In this document: positions 35,486-45,299 of the stretch, one piece after another
Position numbering within the stretch: position 1 is the first letter of the stretch
How the letters are laid out: each line of letters begins with the position of its first letter
Assembly: GCF_001945395.1 (NCBI RefSeq)
Contig: NZ_MSXV01000052.1
Coordinates: 1-64,000, forward strand
DNA length: 64,000 nt
Source: Pseudomonas sp. PA15(2017)
GTDB lineage: Bacteria > Pseudomonadota > Gammaproteobacteria > Pseudomonadales > Pseudomonadaceae
Direction of reading: 5' to 3'
The notes under the pieces: generated by a model
The model's input: only the letters and a program-made list of their open reading frames with translations
Told to the model about the DNA's origin: nothing
The model's database searches: none
Position numbers and translations under genes: made by a program

Positions 35486-35860
35486 TCAGTCGAGCAAATG
35501 ATCGATCTGCGTGCTCAGGGTTTCCAGCGTGAAGGGCTTGCTCAGCAACGGCGCGGAGTCGAGCAATGCGCTGCCGGTCTCGCGCACTTCGGCGGGGTGG
35601 CCGCTGATGAAGATCACCTTGAGGTCCGGGCGCAGCAGCAATGCCGGCTCGGCGATACGCACGCCGGAAACGCCGCCGGGCAAACGGAAGTCGGTGATCA
35701 GCAGATCCAGGTGCGGTTTGGTGGCAAGGATGGCGAAGGCGTCGGCGGCGCAGTCGGACTGCAGCACGTTGTAGCCCTCGCCCTGCAGGTATTCGGCCAA
35801 CAGCATGAGCAGCAGCGGATCGTCCTCGACGATCAGTACGGTTCGTTTCACATCGCTCAT
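35486..35860 (-). CDS. Single-domain response regulator (receiver)
   Basis: The 124-residue CheY-like receiver has the acidic pair in VLIVEDD, the phosphoacceptor Asp in LDLLITDFRLPGG and the switch Lys in PLLSKPF. There is no output domain. The start at MSDVKRTVLIVEDD is preferred over an upstream in-frame start. It is the last gene of the reverse-strand chemosensory-like cluster and a likely partner of the kinases upstream. Confidence 0.88.
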   Translation of the reverse strand: MSDVKRTVLIVEDDPLLLMLLAEYLQGEGYNVLQSDCAADAFAILATKPHLDLLITDFRLPGGVSGVRIAEPALLLRPDLKVIFISGHPAEVRETGSALLDSAPLLSKPFTLETLSTQIDHLLD

Positions 35861-35916
35861 AGCCCTGCTCCTGCCTGTTTCTGCACCTTCGCTTCGACCC
35901 TTGCCATGCCCCGAGT

Positions 35917-37119
35917 TCAACCTATCTCTACGCGTTTGCCGCGCGGCAGCCAGACGCTGAACAGCGAGCCCTGGCCCAGACTGCTCTGCACGTCGATGCG
36001 CCCGCCATGGGCCTTGACGATCTGGTCGGAAATGAACAACCCAAGGCCCAACCCGGCCACCGATTCGCTGCCCACCGCGCGCTCGAACTGCTGGAAGATG
36101 CGGTGCTGGTTTTCCAGGGAAATACCGATGCCGTGGTCACGCACCTCGACGCGCACCCCGCCCTCGTCGGCACGGGCACGCACTTCGATGGGCCGCCCGG
36201 CGCCATAGCGCAGGGCGTTGCTGAGCAGGTTGCTGATCACCTGTTCGATACGGAACTGGTCCCAGCTGCCGTGCAGCACGTCGGTGCAGTCCAACTGCAG
36301 GTCGCAACCGGCCACGGCCATCTGCTGGGCGAAATTCTCGGCGACGTTGCGCACCGTCTGCGCCAGGTCGAACTCCACCGGACGAATCGACAGCTTGCCG
36401 GTGCGGATGCGCGATACGTCGAGCATGTCCTCGATGAGGCGGATGAGGCTGTGGATCTGCCGTTCGTCGCGGTCGAACATGGCGCCGAGCTTGTCTTCGC
36501 TGAACGCGGTGAGGTTGCCCTTGGCCAGGTGCATCTTGCGCAGCTGGGTGTCGAGAATCAGCCCGTTGAGCGGTGTGCGCAGCTCGTGGGAGACGATGGA
36601 CATGAAGTCATCGCGCATGCGCACCGCATGCTGCAGCTCGCCCTGGGTCGAACGCAGTTCGGCGAGCAGTGCGTCCTGCTCCTGGCGCGCGCGCTCCAGC
36701 GCTTCGAGCTGCTGGGCCATGACCTTGCGCTGGCGGTACAGGTCGACGAACACTGCCACCTTGCTCTGCACCGCCTGGATATCCAGCGGCTTGTAGAGAA
36801 AGTCCACGGCACCGCTTTCGTAACCCTTGAACGCGTAGTTCATCTCGCGCCCGGCGGCGCTGACGAAGACGATGGGGATGTGCTTGGTCTTTTCCGTGCC
36901 ACGCATCAGCTCGGCGAGCTCGAAGCCGTTCATGCCGGGCATCTGCACATCGAGAATGGCCAGGGCGAACTCGTGCTCGAGCAACAGTACCAGAGCATCG
37001 TCGGCGCATTGCGCCTTGAACACCTCGCGATCATCGCGGCGGATCAATGCCTCCAGCGCCAGCAGGTTCTCCGGCAGGTCATCGACGATCAACAGTTTGC
37101 ATCCAGTGCTACTCAACAT
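35917..37119 (-). CDS. Receiver-histidine kinase (REC-HisKA-HATPase)
   Basis: The 400-residue cytosolic protein has an N-terminal receiver domain (about 8-122; Asp in LAILDVQMPGMNG), a short coiled coil (about 130-165), HisKA with phospho-His in IVSHELRTPLNGL and a HATPase domain (NLLSNALRYG, RDHGIGIS, GLGLGLFISDQIVKAHGG). The reversed order, receiver first, suggests it takes phosphate or signal from another component. It overlaps the CheB-like gene by 7 bp. Confidence 0.9.
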   Translation of the reverse strand: MLSSTGCKLLIVDDLPENLLALEALIRRDDREVFKAQCADDALVLLLEHEFALAILDVQMPGMNGFELAELMRGTEKTKHIPIVFVSAAGREMNYAFKGYESGAVDFLYKPLDIQAVQSKVAVFVDLYRQRKVMAQQLEALERARQEQDALLAELRSTQGELQHAVRMRDDFMSIVSHELRTPLNGLILDTQLRKMHLAKGNLTAFSEDKLGAMFDRDERQIHSLIRLIEDMLDVSRIRTGKLSIRPVEFDLAQTVRNVAENFAQQMAVAGCDLQLDCTDVLHGSWDQFRIEQVISNLLSNALRYGAGRPIEVRARADEGGVRVEVRDHGIGISLENQHRIFQQFERAVGSESVAGLGLGLFISDQIVKAHGGRIDVQSSLGQGSLFSVWLPRGKRVEIG

Positions 37120-37700
37120 GGGCGTGAGTCCAGTTCGGCTAGCAATGCGAGAACGCCCCGCAAAGGAAGAATATAATCGGGTTGGTGCAGCGCCAGGGCC
37201 GCTTCGGGCATGGTCGGAACCTGCGCCTCCTGCGGGTCCTGCACCACGGTCACTCCGCCCCGCTGTTTTATTGTGTACAGCCCGGCGGCGCCATCCTGAT
37301 TGGCACCGGTCAGCAATATGCCCAGCAACTGCTTGCCGTAGGCATCGGCAGCCGACTCGAACAGATAGTCGATCGAGGGGCGAGAAAAATGCAGCGGCTC
37401 CTCACGACTATAGGAAAAGCTGCGATCGGCCTCGATGCACAGGTGATAGCCCGGCGCCGCGAAGTACAACGTACCAGCCTGCAGCGCTTCCTTGTCCTGC
37501 GCCTCCTTGACCCGTAGCGCCAGGCGCCGGGCGAACAGATCCGCCAACAGGCTTTCACGGCCTTCCGGCAGATGCAGCACCACCACCAGCGGTAAACCGT
37601 AGTTCGCCGGCAAACCTTCGAACAGGCTCAGCAGCGCTTCCACGCCACCAGCTGAAGCGCCAATCACTACCGCATCGAGCTTGCGAAGTGGCGCTTTCAT
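37113..37700 (-). CDS. CheB-type methylesterase domain protein
   Basis: The 195-residue product is a stand-alone CheB catalytic domain with Ser in VIGASAGGVEAL, His in VVVLHLPEGRES and Asp in LLTGANQDGAAGL. The usual N-terminal receiver is missing, so its activity would not be directly controlled by phosphorylation. It overlaps the CheR-like gene by 4 bp. Esterase without a nearby chemoreceptor suggests a non-chemotaxis role. Confidence 0.88.
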   Translation of the reverse strand: MKAPLRKLDAVVIGASAGGVEALLSLFEGLPANYGLPLVVVLHLPEGRESLLADLFARRLALRVKEAQDKEALQAGTLYFAAPGYHLCIEADRSFSYSREEPLHFSRPSIDYLFESAADAYGKQLLGILLTGANQDGAAGLYTIKQRGGVTVVQDPQEAQVPTMPEAALALHQPDYILPLRGVLALLAELDSRPC

Positions 37701-38515
37701 AACTTGCGAAACACCCGTTCCTGCCGGTTCAGCGCCTCGAAACGTCCGGCGTAGGCCGAGAAGTCCAGGCTCTCCTTGCTGCCCAGCCCCAGGAAGGCAC
37801 GGTGCCCGAGGGACTCGTGGAACAGCCCGAAGGCGCGATCCTGCAGGGTCTTGTTGAAGTAGATCAGCACATTGCGACAGGAGATGAACTGGGTCTCCGA
37901 AAACACGCTGTCGGTGGCCAGGCTGTGGTCGGCAAAGGTCACGTTGGCGCACAGGAAACGCTCGAACAGCGCCCCGTCATAGGCCGCTGTGTAGTAGTCG
38001 GACAGTGAGCCCTTGCCGCCGGCGCGTTGATAGTTCTCGCTATACAGGCGCATGTTGTCGATGGGAAAGATGCCGCGCTTGGCCTTCTCCAGCGAATGCG
38101 GATTGATGTCCGTCGCGTAGATGATCGAGCGCTCCAGCAAGCCCTCTTCGTGCAACAGGATGGCCAGGGAATAGACTTCCTCGCCCGTGCTGCAGCCGGC
38201 CACCCACAGCTTGAGCGACGGGTAGGTGCGCAGGAACGGCACCACCTCCTGGCGCAGCGCCAGGAAGTAGCTGGGGTCGCGGAACATCTCGCTGACCGGA
38301 ATGGTGAGGAACTGCAGCAGCTTCATGAACGCCGTGGCGTCGTGGATGATCCGCGCCTGCAGCTCGGAGATGCTCGCGCAGTCGAACTGGCCCATGGCGT
38401 GCACGATCCGGCGCTTCAGGGAAGAACCGGAGTAGTCGCGAAAATCGTAGCTGTACTGCAGGTAGATCGCCTCGATCAGCAGACGCAGCTCGATATCCTG
38501 CGTACGGTCGGACAT
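37697..38515 (-). CDS. CheR-type methyltransferase
   Basis: The 272-residue protein has an N-terminal CheR helical domain (about 10-70) and a SAM-binding domain with LWVAGCSTGEEVYSLAI and CRNVLIYFNKTLQ. It normally methylates glutamates of chemoreceptors. No chemoreceptor gene is in the window; the hybrid kinase starting at 41987 has methyl-acceptor-like glutamate/glutamine-rich coiled coils that might serve instead. Confidence 0.9.
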   Translation of the reverse strand: MSDRTQDIELRLLIEAIYLQYSYDFRDYSGSSLKRRIVHAMGQFDCASISELQARIIHDATAFMKLLQFLTIPVSEMFRDPSYFLALRQEVVPFLRTYPSLKLWVAGCSTGEEVYSLAILLHEEGLLERSIIYATDINPHSLEKAKRGIFPIDNMRLYSENYQRAGGKGSLSDYYTAAYDGALFERFLCANVTFADHSLATDSVFSETQFISCRNVLIYFNKTLQDRAFGLFHESLGHRAFLGLGSKESLDFSAYAGRFEALNRQERVFRKL

Positions 38516-38516
38516 G

Positions 38517-41500
38517 TCAGATGCGCTCCAGCTTCGGCAGCCACACGCGGATCAGCGAGAACAGCCGATCCAGGTCGATGGGCTTGGCCAGGTAATCGTT
38601 GGCGCCGGCCTTCATGCACAGGTCCTGATCGTCCTTCATGGCCTTGGCGGTCACCGCGATGATCGGCAGCTTGCGCCAGCGCGGGTTCTCGCGGATGCGC
38701 CGGGTGGCTTCGTAGCCGTCCATCTCGGGCATCATCACGTCCATCAGCACCAGATCGATGTCGCCCACCGCCTCGAGCTTCTCGATGGCCTCACGGCCGT
38801 TGCGCGCGACCTCCACCTGGGCACCCTTGTGTTCCAGAGCGCTGGTGAGGGCAAAGATGTTGCGCACGTCGTCGTCGACCAGCAGCAGGCGCCTTCCTTC
38901 GAACACGCGGTCGCGGCTGCGCGCGGTCTTGAGCATGCTCTGCCGCTCGCTGGACAGCTCCGACTCGACCATGTGCAGGAACAGCGTCACTTCGTCGAGC
39001 AGACGCTCCGGCGAGCGCGCGCCCTTGATGATGATCGAGCGCGAGTACTTGAGCAGCTCGGCTTCCTCGGCGCGCGTCAGGTTGCGGCCGGTATAGACGA
39101 TCACCGGCGGGAAGGAACGGATCTGCTCGCTGCCCATGCGCGCCAGCAGCTCGTCGCCCTGCATGTCCGGCAGTTTCAGGTCGATGATCATGCAGTCGAA
39201 GATATGGTGGCGCAGTTGCTCCAGTGCCTGCTCGCCGAACTCGACGGCGACGATCTCGATGTCGTCGTCGCCGATCAGCCGGGCGATGCTGTCGCGCTGC
39301 AACTTGTCGTCCTCGACCACCAGCACGCGGCGCATCTTCTGGGTCAGGCGCGCCTCGAGCTTGCCGAACACGCCCTTGAGCTGGTCGCGGGTCGCGGGCT
39401 TCTGGGCGTACCCTACCGCGCCCATGTGCAGGGCGGTCTCGGCCATGTCCTCGACGGAAATCACGTGCACCGGGATGTGCCGGGTGCCGGGATTTTCCTT
39501 GAGACGCTGCAGCACCGACAGCCCGGAGCCATCGGGCAGACGCATGTCCAGCAGGATGGCGTCAGGGTGATGCGAGGTGGCCAATTCCAGGCCGTCTTCG
39601 GCGCTATGGGCCACCAGGCAGCGGTAGTCCAGCTCGTGGGCCAGGTCATAGAGGATATGAGCGAACTGCGGCTCGTCCTCGATCACCAGCACACTGCGGC
39701 CACCGAGCACCGACATGCCGCGGTCGTCCGGGAAGGTCGGCACCACAGGCGCTGCCTCTTCCTGCACCGGCGCCTTGACGATGGCCGGCGCCACGCTGCG
39801 CACCACACCGGCAGTTTCGACCACGGGCAGCAGGCTCTCTTCCTCGCCCGGCGAATAGGTCAGCGGCAGCACCAGGGTGAACACGCTGCCCTCGCCCGGC
39901 GTGCTGGTGACGCTGATCGAGCCGCCGAGCAGCGCCGCCAGGTCGCGGGAAATCGACAGGCCCAGGCCGGTACCGCCAAAGCGCCGGTTGGTGGTGCCAT
40001 CGGCCTGGCGGAATGCTTCGAAGATGTACTCTTGCTGCTCCTTGGCGATGCCGATGCCGCTGTCGCGCACGGCGAACGCCACGCCGTCGTCGACCCGGCC
40101 GACGCTCAGGCTGACCTGGCCCTGCTCGGTGAACTTGATGGCGTTGGACAGCAGGTTCTTGAGGATCTGCTCGACGCGCAGGCGGTCGGTGTACAGCGAG
40201 CGCGGTACGTCGTCGGCGACCTCGACGCTGAAGCCCAATTGCTTCTCGCCGGCCACCGGCTGGAAGGTGCTCTCCAGGCTCTGGGCCAGGCGCACCACGT
40301 TGGCGTTCTCCGGGCGCAGGTCGAGCTTGCCGGCCTCGACCTTGGAAATGTCGAGGATGTCGTTGATCAGGTTGAGCAGGTCGTTGCCGGCCGAATAGAT
40401 GGAGTCGGCGAACTTCACCTGCTCGGCGTCCAGGTTGCCCTTGGGGTTGTCGGCCAAGAGCTTGGCGAGAATCAGCGAGCTGTTGAGCGGCGTGCGCAGC
40501 TCGTGGGACATGTTGGCGAGGAATTCCGACTTGTAGCGGCTGGCCCGCTGCAGCTCCTCGGCGCGCTCTTCGAGCTGTTGCTGCGCCTCGCGCAGGGCGT
40601 TGTTGCGGTCGTCGAGGGCATCGCGCTGCATCGACAACTGCTCGTTGCTCTGCTCCAGCTCGGCCTGCTGGGTCTCCAGGTGCGCCTGGGATTCCTTGAG
40701 CGCCCGCGACTGCTCTTCCAGTTCCTCGTTGGCGGTCTTCAGCTCCTCCTGCTGAACCTGCAGCTCTTCGTTGAGCTGCTGGGTCTCGGCGAGAATTTCC
40801 TGCAGGCGATGACGGTAGCGGGCCGCCTCGACCGAGGCACCGATGTTCGACGCGACCTGCTGGAGAAACTCGCCGTCACGCTCGCTCAGCGGGCGCAGGA
40901 AACCCAGTTCGATCACACCATTGACGTCGCCGTCGTTGCTGATCGGCAGCAGCGCCACCGTCAGCGGGTCGCCATGGCCCAGACCGGAACTGACCTTCAG
41001 GTAGTCGGCAGGCAGATCGCCAAGGATCAGCAGGCGGCGATCATGGGCCACCTGACCGACCAGGCCTTCGGTGCTGTAGAACGACTGCTCGGTATTTTCC
41101 AGCTCACGGGAGAAGCCGTAGGTGGCGACGCGGCGCAGGTTGCCGTGCTCCTCGCGCACGTACAGGGCGCCGACCGCTGCACCGAGATGGCTGGCGAGAA
41201 ATTCCAGGCTGTTGCGCCCCAGCACCGGCAGAGCCTGCTGGCCGATCAGGCGCTCGGCCATCTGGGTCTGGCCGTTGCGCAGCCAGGCCTGGGCCTGCAG
41301 GCGCTCGTTGTGCTCGTCCTGCTTCCTGAGGATGGCGCCGTAGGTGTCCGTCAGGCGCAGCAGTTCACGCCGGCCGAAAATCGCCAGGCCGGCACTGAAT
41401 ACCAGCGTGAACAACAGGAACAGACCGATGGTGAGCGTCGCGGTATTGCTGGCTGCGTCATTGCGCTCCTTGCGCAGGCGCTGCTCGTGGGCGATGAAGT

Positions 41501-41987
41501 CCGCGTACTCGGCGCGGATGGCATCGGTCAATTGCTTGCCGCGGCCGTCACGCACCGGATCGAGATAGTTGCCACCATCGCGCTTGGCGGCAATGGCACT
41601 CTGCGCGAAAGCGGTCCATTCGTCCTGCAACGCCACGACGGTGCGTAGCCGATCGACCTGCGTGGGGTTGTCAGCCACCAGTTCGTTGAGAATCTCCATC
41701 TCCGCGCGGATGCGCGGCTTGGCGACTTCGTAGGGCTGCAGAAAACGCACGTCGCCGGACAGCAGGTAACCGCGGAAGCCGGTTTCCTGGTCGATCGACA
41801 GTTTCAGCCCTTCGCTGGCGTTGTTCAGCACCCGGTCGGTGTGCTGCACCCAGCCGAGCACGTTGAGCAGATAACCGATTAGCGCCACGAAGAAGATCGC
41901 GCTGATGACGCCCACGCCAAGCGGCAAGGCGACGTTGCGCCTGAGAATACGCTTGAAGCTGTTCTCGTCGATCGAACTGTTGGTCAT
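38517..41987 (-). CDS. Membrane hybrid histidine kinase, CHASE3-GAF-HK-REC x3
   Basis: The 1156-residue protein starts with a TM helix (about 20-45), a CHASE3 periplasmic domain (about 45-180, GFRGYLLSGDVRFLQPY), a second TM (about 190-210) and a GAF domain (about 240-390). A long coiled coil (about 395-520) leads to HisKA (FLANMSHELRTPLNSS), HATPase (NLLSNAIKFTEQGQ, GTGLGLSISRDLAALLGG) and three receivers (Asp in ILLDMRLPDG, IIDLKLPDM and LMDVMMPEMDG). An in-frame frame extends upstream, but the ATG at 41987 starts at the usual MTNSSIDE-type N-terminus. First gene of the cluster. Confidence 0.92.
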   Translation of the reverse strand: MTNSSIDENSFKRILRRNVALPLGVGVISAIFFVALIGYLLNVLGWVQHTDRVLNNASEGLKLSIDQETGFRGYLLSGDVRFLQPYEVAKPRIRAEMEILNELVADNPTQVDRLRTVVALQDEWTAFAQSAIAAKRDGGNYLDPVRDGRGKQLTDAIRAEYADFIAHEQRLRKERNDAASNTATLTIGLFLLFTLVFSAGLAIFGRRELLRLTDTYGAILRKQDEHNERLQAQAWLRNGQTQMAERLIGQQALPVLGRNSLEFLASHLGAAVGALYVREEHGNLRRVATYGFSRELENTEQSFYSTEGLVGQVAHDRRLLILGDLPADYLKVSSGLGHGDPLTVALLPISNDGDVNGVIELGFLRPLSERDGEFLQQVASNIGASVEAARYRHRLQEILAETQQLNEELQVQQEELKTANEELEEQSRALKESQAHLETQQAELEQSNEQLSMQRDALDDRNNALREAQQQLEERAEELQRASRYKSEFLANMSHELRTPLNSSLILAKLLADNPKGNLDAEQVKFADSIYSAGNDLLNLINDILDISKVEAGKLDLRPENANVVRLAQSLESTFQPVAGEKQLGFSVEVADDVPRSLYTDRLRVEQILKNLLSNAIKFTEQGQVSLSVGRVDDGVAFAVRDSGIGIAKEQQEYIFEAFRQADGTTNRRFGGTGLGLSISRDLAALLGGSISVTSTPGEGSVFTLVLPLTYSPGEEESLLPVVETAGVVRSVAPAIVKAPVQEEAAPVVPTFPDDRGMSVLGGRSVLVIEDEPQFAHILYDLAHELDYRCLVAHSAEDGLELATSHHPDAILLDMRLPDGSGLSVLQRLKENPGTRHIPVHVISVEDMAETALHMGAVGYAQKPATRDQLKGVFGKLEARLTQKMRRVLVVEDDKLQRDSIARLIGDDDIEIVAVEFGEQALEQLRHHIFDCMIIDLKLPDMQGDELLARMGSEQIRSFPPVIVYTGRNLTRAEEAELLKYSRSIIIKGARSPERLLDEVTLFLHMVESELSSERQSMLKTARSRDRVFEGRRLLLVDDDVRNIFALTSALEHKGAQVEVARNGREAIEKLEAVGDIDLVLMDVMMPEMDGYEATRRIRENPRWRKLPIIAVTAKAMKDDQDLCMKAGANDYLAKPIDLDRLFSLIRVWLPKLERI

Positions 41988-42347
41988 CGCAGATCCCTGG
42001 CTGTGTGGCGGCAGATGGTTATAGGTATGGTTATCGTGGCGGACGGCGGATGGTAATGCGCCGCCTGTCGTTAATCCAACGATCAGCACTCATTCGTCCG
42101 CGCGCTTGGATCGCGGCAGGCCGCCCAGGGTTCGAGTTATTTTTCCGGCTTGCAGGCAACGTCTCACGGCAAGCCAGCAATGGGCATTTTTCAGCCGGGC
42201 GGCACGCTCGCGATGCAGCCCTCGCACCAGATTCGTGCCATGCTAGCCGGCCTGCCGTTAACGCGGCCCTGAAATGCTTCGCGCCGGCCGGCCAACCGCC
42301 TGCCGAGACGATCAGCCATTTCACCATCCTTTATCGAGGTAACGTCG

Positions 42348-42743
42348 TTGTCAGAACTAGCTCCAGGCGCATCGACCGCCGGCCAGCGCATCCTTCTCGT
42401 GGAAGACTCCGACGTGGTGCGCATGCTTACCGTGGAAGTGCTCGAAGAGCTCGACTACCGCGTGATCGAAGCGGCCGAAGCGCAGCAGGCGCTGCAGGTT
42501 CTGCGCAGCGACGAGCACATCGACCTGCTGATGACCGACATCGGCCTGCCCGGCATGAGCGGCCAGGAACTGGCCGTTGCCGCACGCCAGTTGCGCCCCG
42601 ACCTCAAGGTGCTGTTTGCCAGCGGTTATGCCGAGAGCGTCGAGATCGACAAGAGCGAGCCGGCCAGCCGCACCTCGATCATCGGCAAGCCGTTTTCACT
42701 CGACGCACTGCGTGACAAGGTGCAGAGCATGCTTGGCAACTGA
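42348..42743 (+). CDS. Single-domain response regulator, divergent
   Basis: The 131-residue receiver has ILLVEDSD, the phospho-Asp in LLMTDIGLPGM and Lys in IIGKPFSLDAL. Start is TTG at 42348 behind GAGGT. It is divergent from the hybrid kinase gene and resembles the receiver at 35486-35860. It could be a second output of that system. Confidence 0.8.
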   Translation: MSELAPGASTAGQRILLVEDSDVVRMLTVEVLEELDYRVIEAAEAQQALQVLRSDEHIDLLMTDIGLPGMSGQELAVAARQLRPDLKVLFASGYAESVEIDKSEPASRTSIIGKPFSLDALRDKVQSMLGN

Positions 42744-43013
42744 CACGAGCGGCCTCGTATCGGCCAAATGGCCGACTGGCACTGGAATTGCGAAGCGGAT
42801 ATGAGTAGGGTGCGCGTCTTTTTTACCCTGCAGCCTGCTTGCCCGCGTTTTTGCGGCGTGGCGACAAGAGACTGCGATGATGCGACACCCCTGCGACCGT
42901 GACGGCAATGGGCCAGTAGCGACCTTGGCGCCCCCAGGTGCCTATGCTAGGTTTGCTGCCCACAGCCCCGCCGAACACGGATTCATCCGCATAAGAATCA
43001 AGAGGACTGCTCG

Positions 43014-43787
43014 ATGGCCGAGGCCACGCCCGCGCTGGAAATCCGGAATCTGCACAAACGCTATGGCGACCTCGAAGTGCTCAAGGGCATTTCCCTCACG
43101 GCACGCGACGGTGACGTGATCTCCATTCTCGGCTCGTCCGGCTCGGGCAAGTCGACCTTTCTACGCTGCGTCAACCTGCTGGAAAATCCCCATCAGGGCC
43201 AGATCATCGTGGCCGGCGAAGAACTCAAGCTCAAGGCCCAGAAGAACGGTGAACTGATCGCGGCCGACAACCGCCAGATCAACCGCCTGCGCAGCGAAAT
43301 CGGCTTCGTGTTCCAGAACTTCAACCTCTGGCCGCACATGACCGTGCTGGACAACATCACCGAAGCCCCGCGCCGCGTGCTCGGCAAGAGCAAGGCCGAA
43401 GCCCGCGAGATCGCCGAGGCGCTGCTCGCCAAGGTCGGTATCGCCGACAAGCGTCACGCCTACCCGAACCAGCTCTCCGGTGGCCAGCAGCAACGCGCCG
43501 CCATCGCCCGCACCCTGGCGATGCAGCCCAAGGTAATTCTGTTCGACGAGCCGACTTCGGCGCTCGACCCGGAAATGGTACAAGAAGTGCTTACGGTTAT
43601 CCGCGCGCTCGCTGACGAAGGCCGCACCATGCTGCTGGTGACCCACGAAATGAGCTTCGCTCGCCAGGTCTCCAACCAGGTGGTGTTCCTGCATCAGGGT
43701 GTGGTGGAGGAACAGGGGACGCCCGACCAGGTGTTCGACAACCCGACGTCGGCGCGCTGCAAACAATTCATGTCCAGCAATCGTTAA
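43014..43787 (+). CDS. Polar amino-acid ABC transporter, ATPase
   Basis: The 257-residue HisP-type ATPase has Walker A (SGSGKSTFLRC), Q-loop in FVFQNFNLWPHMTV, signature LSGGQQQRAAIARTL and Walker B (VILFDEPTSALDP). It heads a four-gene operon with binding protein and two permeases. Synteny with P. aeruginosa suggests arginine, ornithine, histidine or a related ligand. Confidence 0.93.
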   Translation: MAEATPALEIRNLHKRYGDLEVLKGISLTARDGDVISILGSSGSGKSTFLRCVNLLENPHQGQIIVAGEELKLKAQKNGELIAADNRQINRLRSEIGFVFQNFNLWPHMTVLDNITEAPRRVLGKSKAEAREIAEALLAKVGIADKRHAYPNQLSGGQQQRAAIARTLAMQPKVILFDEPTSALDPEMVQEVLTVIRALADEGRTMLLVTHEMSFARQVSNQVVFLHQGVVEEQGTPDQVFDNPTSARCKQFMSSNR

Positions 43788-43804
43788 ACACGGAGCAATC
43801 ACGC

Positions 43805-44557
43805 ATGCATAGCTATAAAAAGATTCTGCTGGCAGCTGCCGCCACCCTGGCTTTCGGCACCAGTGCCGTCGCTGCTGACAAACTCAAGATCGGCACCGAA
43901 GGCGCCTACCCGCCTTTCAACCTCATCGACGCCAGCGGCCAGGTCGGCGGCTTCGACGTGGAAATCGGTCAGGCCCTGTGCGCCAAGATGAAGGCCGAGT
44001 GCGAAGTGGTCACCTCCGACTGGGACGGCATCATCCCGGCCTTGAACGCCAAGAAGTTCGACTTCCTGATCGCCTCCATGTCGATCACCGACGAGCGCAA
44101 GCAGGCCGTGGACTTCACCAACCCGTACTACACCAACAAACTGCAGTTCATCGCCCCCAAGAGCAGTGACTTCAAAACCGACAAGGACAGCCTCAAAGGC
44201 AAGGTCATCGGCGCCCAGCGCGCGACCATCGCCGGCACCTGGCTGGAAGACAACATGGACGGCGTGGTTGACGTGAAACTCTACGACACCCAGGAAAACG
44301 CCTACCTGGATCTGTCCTCCGGCCGCGTCGACGGCGTGCTGGCCGATACCTTCGTGAACTGGGAGTGGCTCAAGAGCGACGCCGGCAAGGACTTCGAATT
44401 CAAGGGCGACCCGGTATTCGACAACGACAAGATCGGCATCGCCGTGCGCAAGGGCGATGCCCTGCGTGAGCGCCTGAACAAGGCACTCGAGGAAATCGTT
44501 GCCGACGGCACCTACAAGAAGATCAACGACAAGTACTTCCCTTTCAGCATCTACTAA
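43805..44557 (+). CDS. Polar amino-acid ABC transporter, binding protein
   Basis: The 250-residue family-3 solute-binding protein has a signal peptide (to about residue 23, AVAA) and LKIGTEGAYPPFNLIDASG, DWDGIIPALNAKKFDFLIASM and RVDGVLADTFVNWEWL. The GTEGAYPPFN start resembles lysine/arginine/ornithine and histidine binders. A strong hairpin follows the gene. Confidence 0.93.
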   Translation: MHSYKKILLAAAATLAFGTSAVAADKLKIGTEGAYPPFNLIDASGQVGGFDVEIGQALCAKMKAECEVVTSDWDGIIPALNAKKFDFLIASMSITDERKQAVDFTNPYYTNKLQFIAPKSSDFKTDKDSLKGKVIGAQRATIAGTWLEDNMDGVVDVKLYDTQENAYLDLSSGRVDGVLADTFVNWEWLKSDAGKDFEFKGDPVFDNDKIGIAVRKGDALRERLNKALEEIVADGTYKKINDKYFPFSIY

Positions 44558-44564
44558 GCAGCCT

Positions 44565-44591
44565 GCCCGCGTCGCCCCTGGCGGCGCGGGC
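44565..44591 (+). terminator. Intercistronic hairpin after the binding-protein gene
   Basis: GCCCGCG (44565-44571) pairs with CGCGGGC (44585-44591), with additional inner pairs and no strong T-run. Such hairpins stabilise binding-protein mRNA and reduce read-through into permease genes. Confidence 0.65.
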
Positions 44592-44603
44592 GCTTGAGTT
44601 TCC

Positions 44604-45299
44604 ATGAATTTCGATCTTTCCGGATTCGGCCCGGCCCTGGCCGCCGGCACCCTGATGACCGTCCAGCTGGCGCTCAGCGCCCTTTGCGTCGGCCTGGTGC
44701 TCGGCCTGCTCGGCGCCTTCGCCAAGACTTCGCCCTACAAGCCGCTGCAGTGGCTTGGCGGCACCTATTCCACCCTGGTTCGCGGCGTGCCCGAACTGCT
44801 CTGGGTACTGCTGATCTATTTCGGCACCGTGGGCCTGATGCGCGGCCTCGCCGAATTGCTCGGCGTCGAGAGCCTCGAGCTGTCGCCCTTCGCCGCCGGC
44901 GTTATCGCCCTCGGCCTGTGCTTCGGCGCCTACGCCACCGAAGTGTTCCGCGGCGCGATCCTGGCCATCCCCAAGGGCCACCGTGAAGCCGGCCAGGCCC
45001 TGGGCCTGTCCAAGGGGCGCATCCTGTGGCGCCTGGTGATGCCGCAGATGTGGCGCATCGCCCTGCCCGGCCTGGGCAACCTGTTCATGATCCTGATGAA
45101 GGACACCGCGCTGGTATCGGTGATCGGCCTCAATGAGCTGATGCGCCGTTCGCAGATCGCGGTGACCGCCAGCAAGGAGCCCTTCACGTTCTACATGGTC
45201 GCCGCGTTCATCTACCTGGGCCTGACCATCATTGCCATGATTGGCCTGCACTTCCTCGAGAAGCGCGCCAACCGCGGCTTCAAGCGGAGTGCGGCATGA
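44604..45299 (+). CDS. ABC transporter permease (HisQ-like)
   Basis: The 231-residue membrane protein has about five helices and the EAA-type loop (GHREAGQALGLSKGRILWRLVMPQMWRIALPGLGN) that contacts the ATPase. It overlaps the next permease gene by 4 bp, so the pair likely forms a heterodimer channel. Confidence 0.92.
   Translation: MNFDLSGFGPALAAGTLMTVQLALSALCVGLVLGLLGAFAKTSPYKPLQWLGGTYSTLVRGVPELLWVLLIYFGTVGLMRGLAELLGVESLELSPFAAGVIALGLCFGAYATEVFRGAILAIPKGHREAGQALGLSKGRILWRLVMPQMWRIALPGLGNLFMILMKDTALVSVIGLNELMRRSQIAVTASKEPFTFYMVAAFIYLGLTIIAMIGLHFLEKRANRGFKRSAA

Noticed and set aside
38514..41648. A 1044-codon open frame on the + strand opposite the hybrid kinase
   Set aside because: It is the mirror of a GC-rich, clearly homologous kinase gene. 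The composition (H, Q, V, G and A rich) and lack of domains mark it as a shadow.
42880..43013. Sigma-54 promoter before the ABC operon
   Set aside because: A TGGCGC...GGTGC match exists, but the -12 element deviates from TTGC and spacing is poor.
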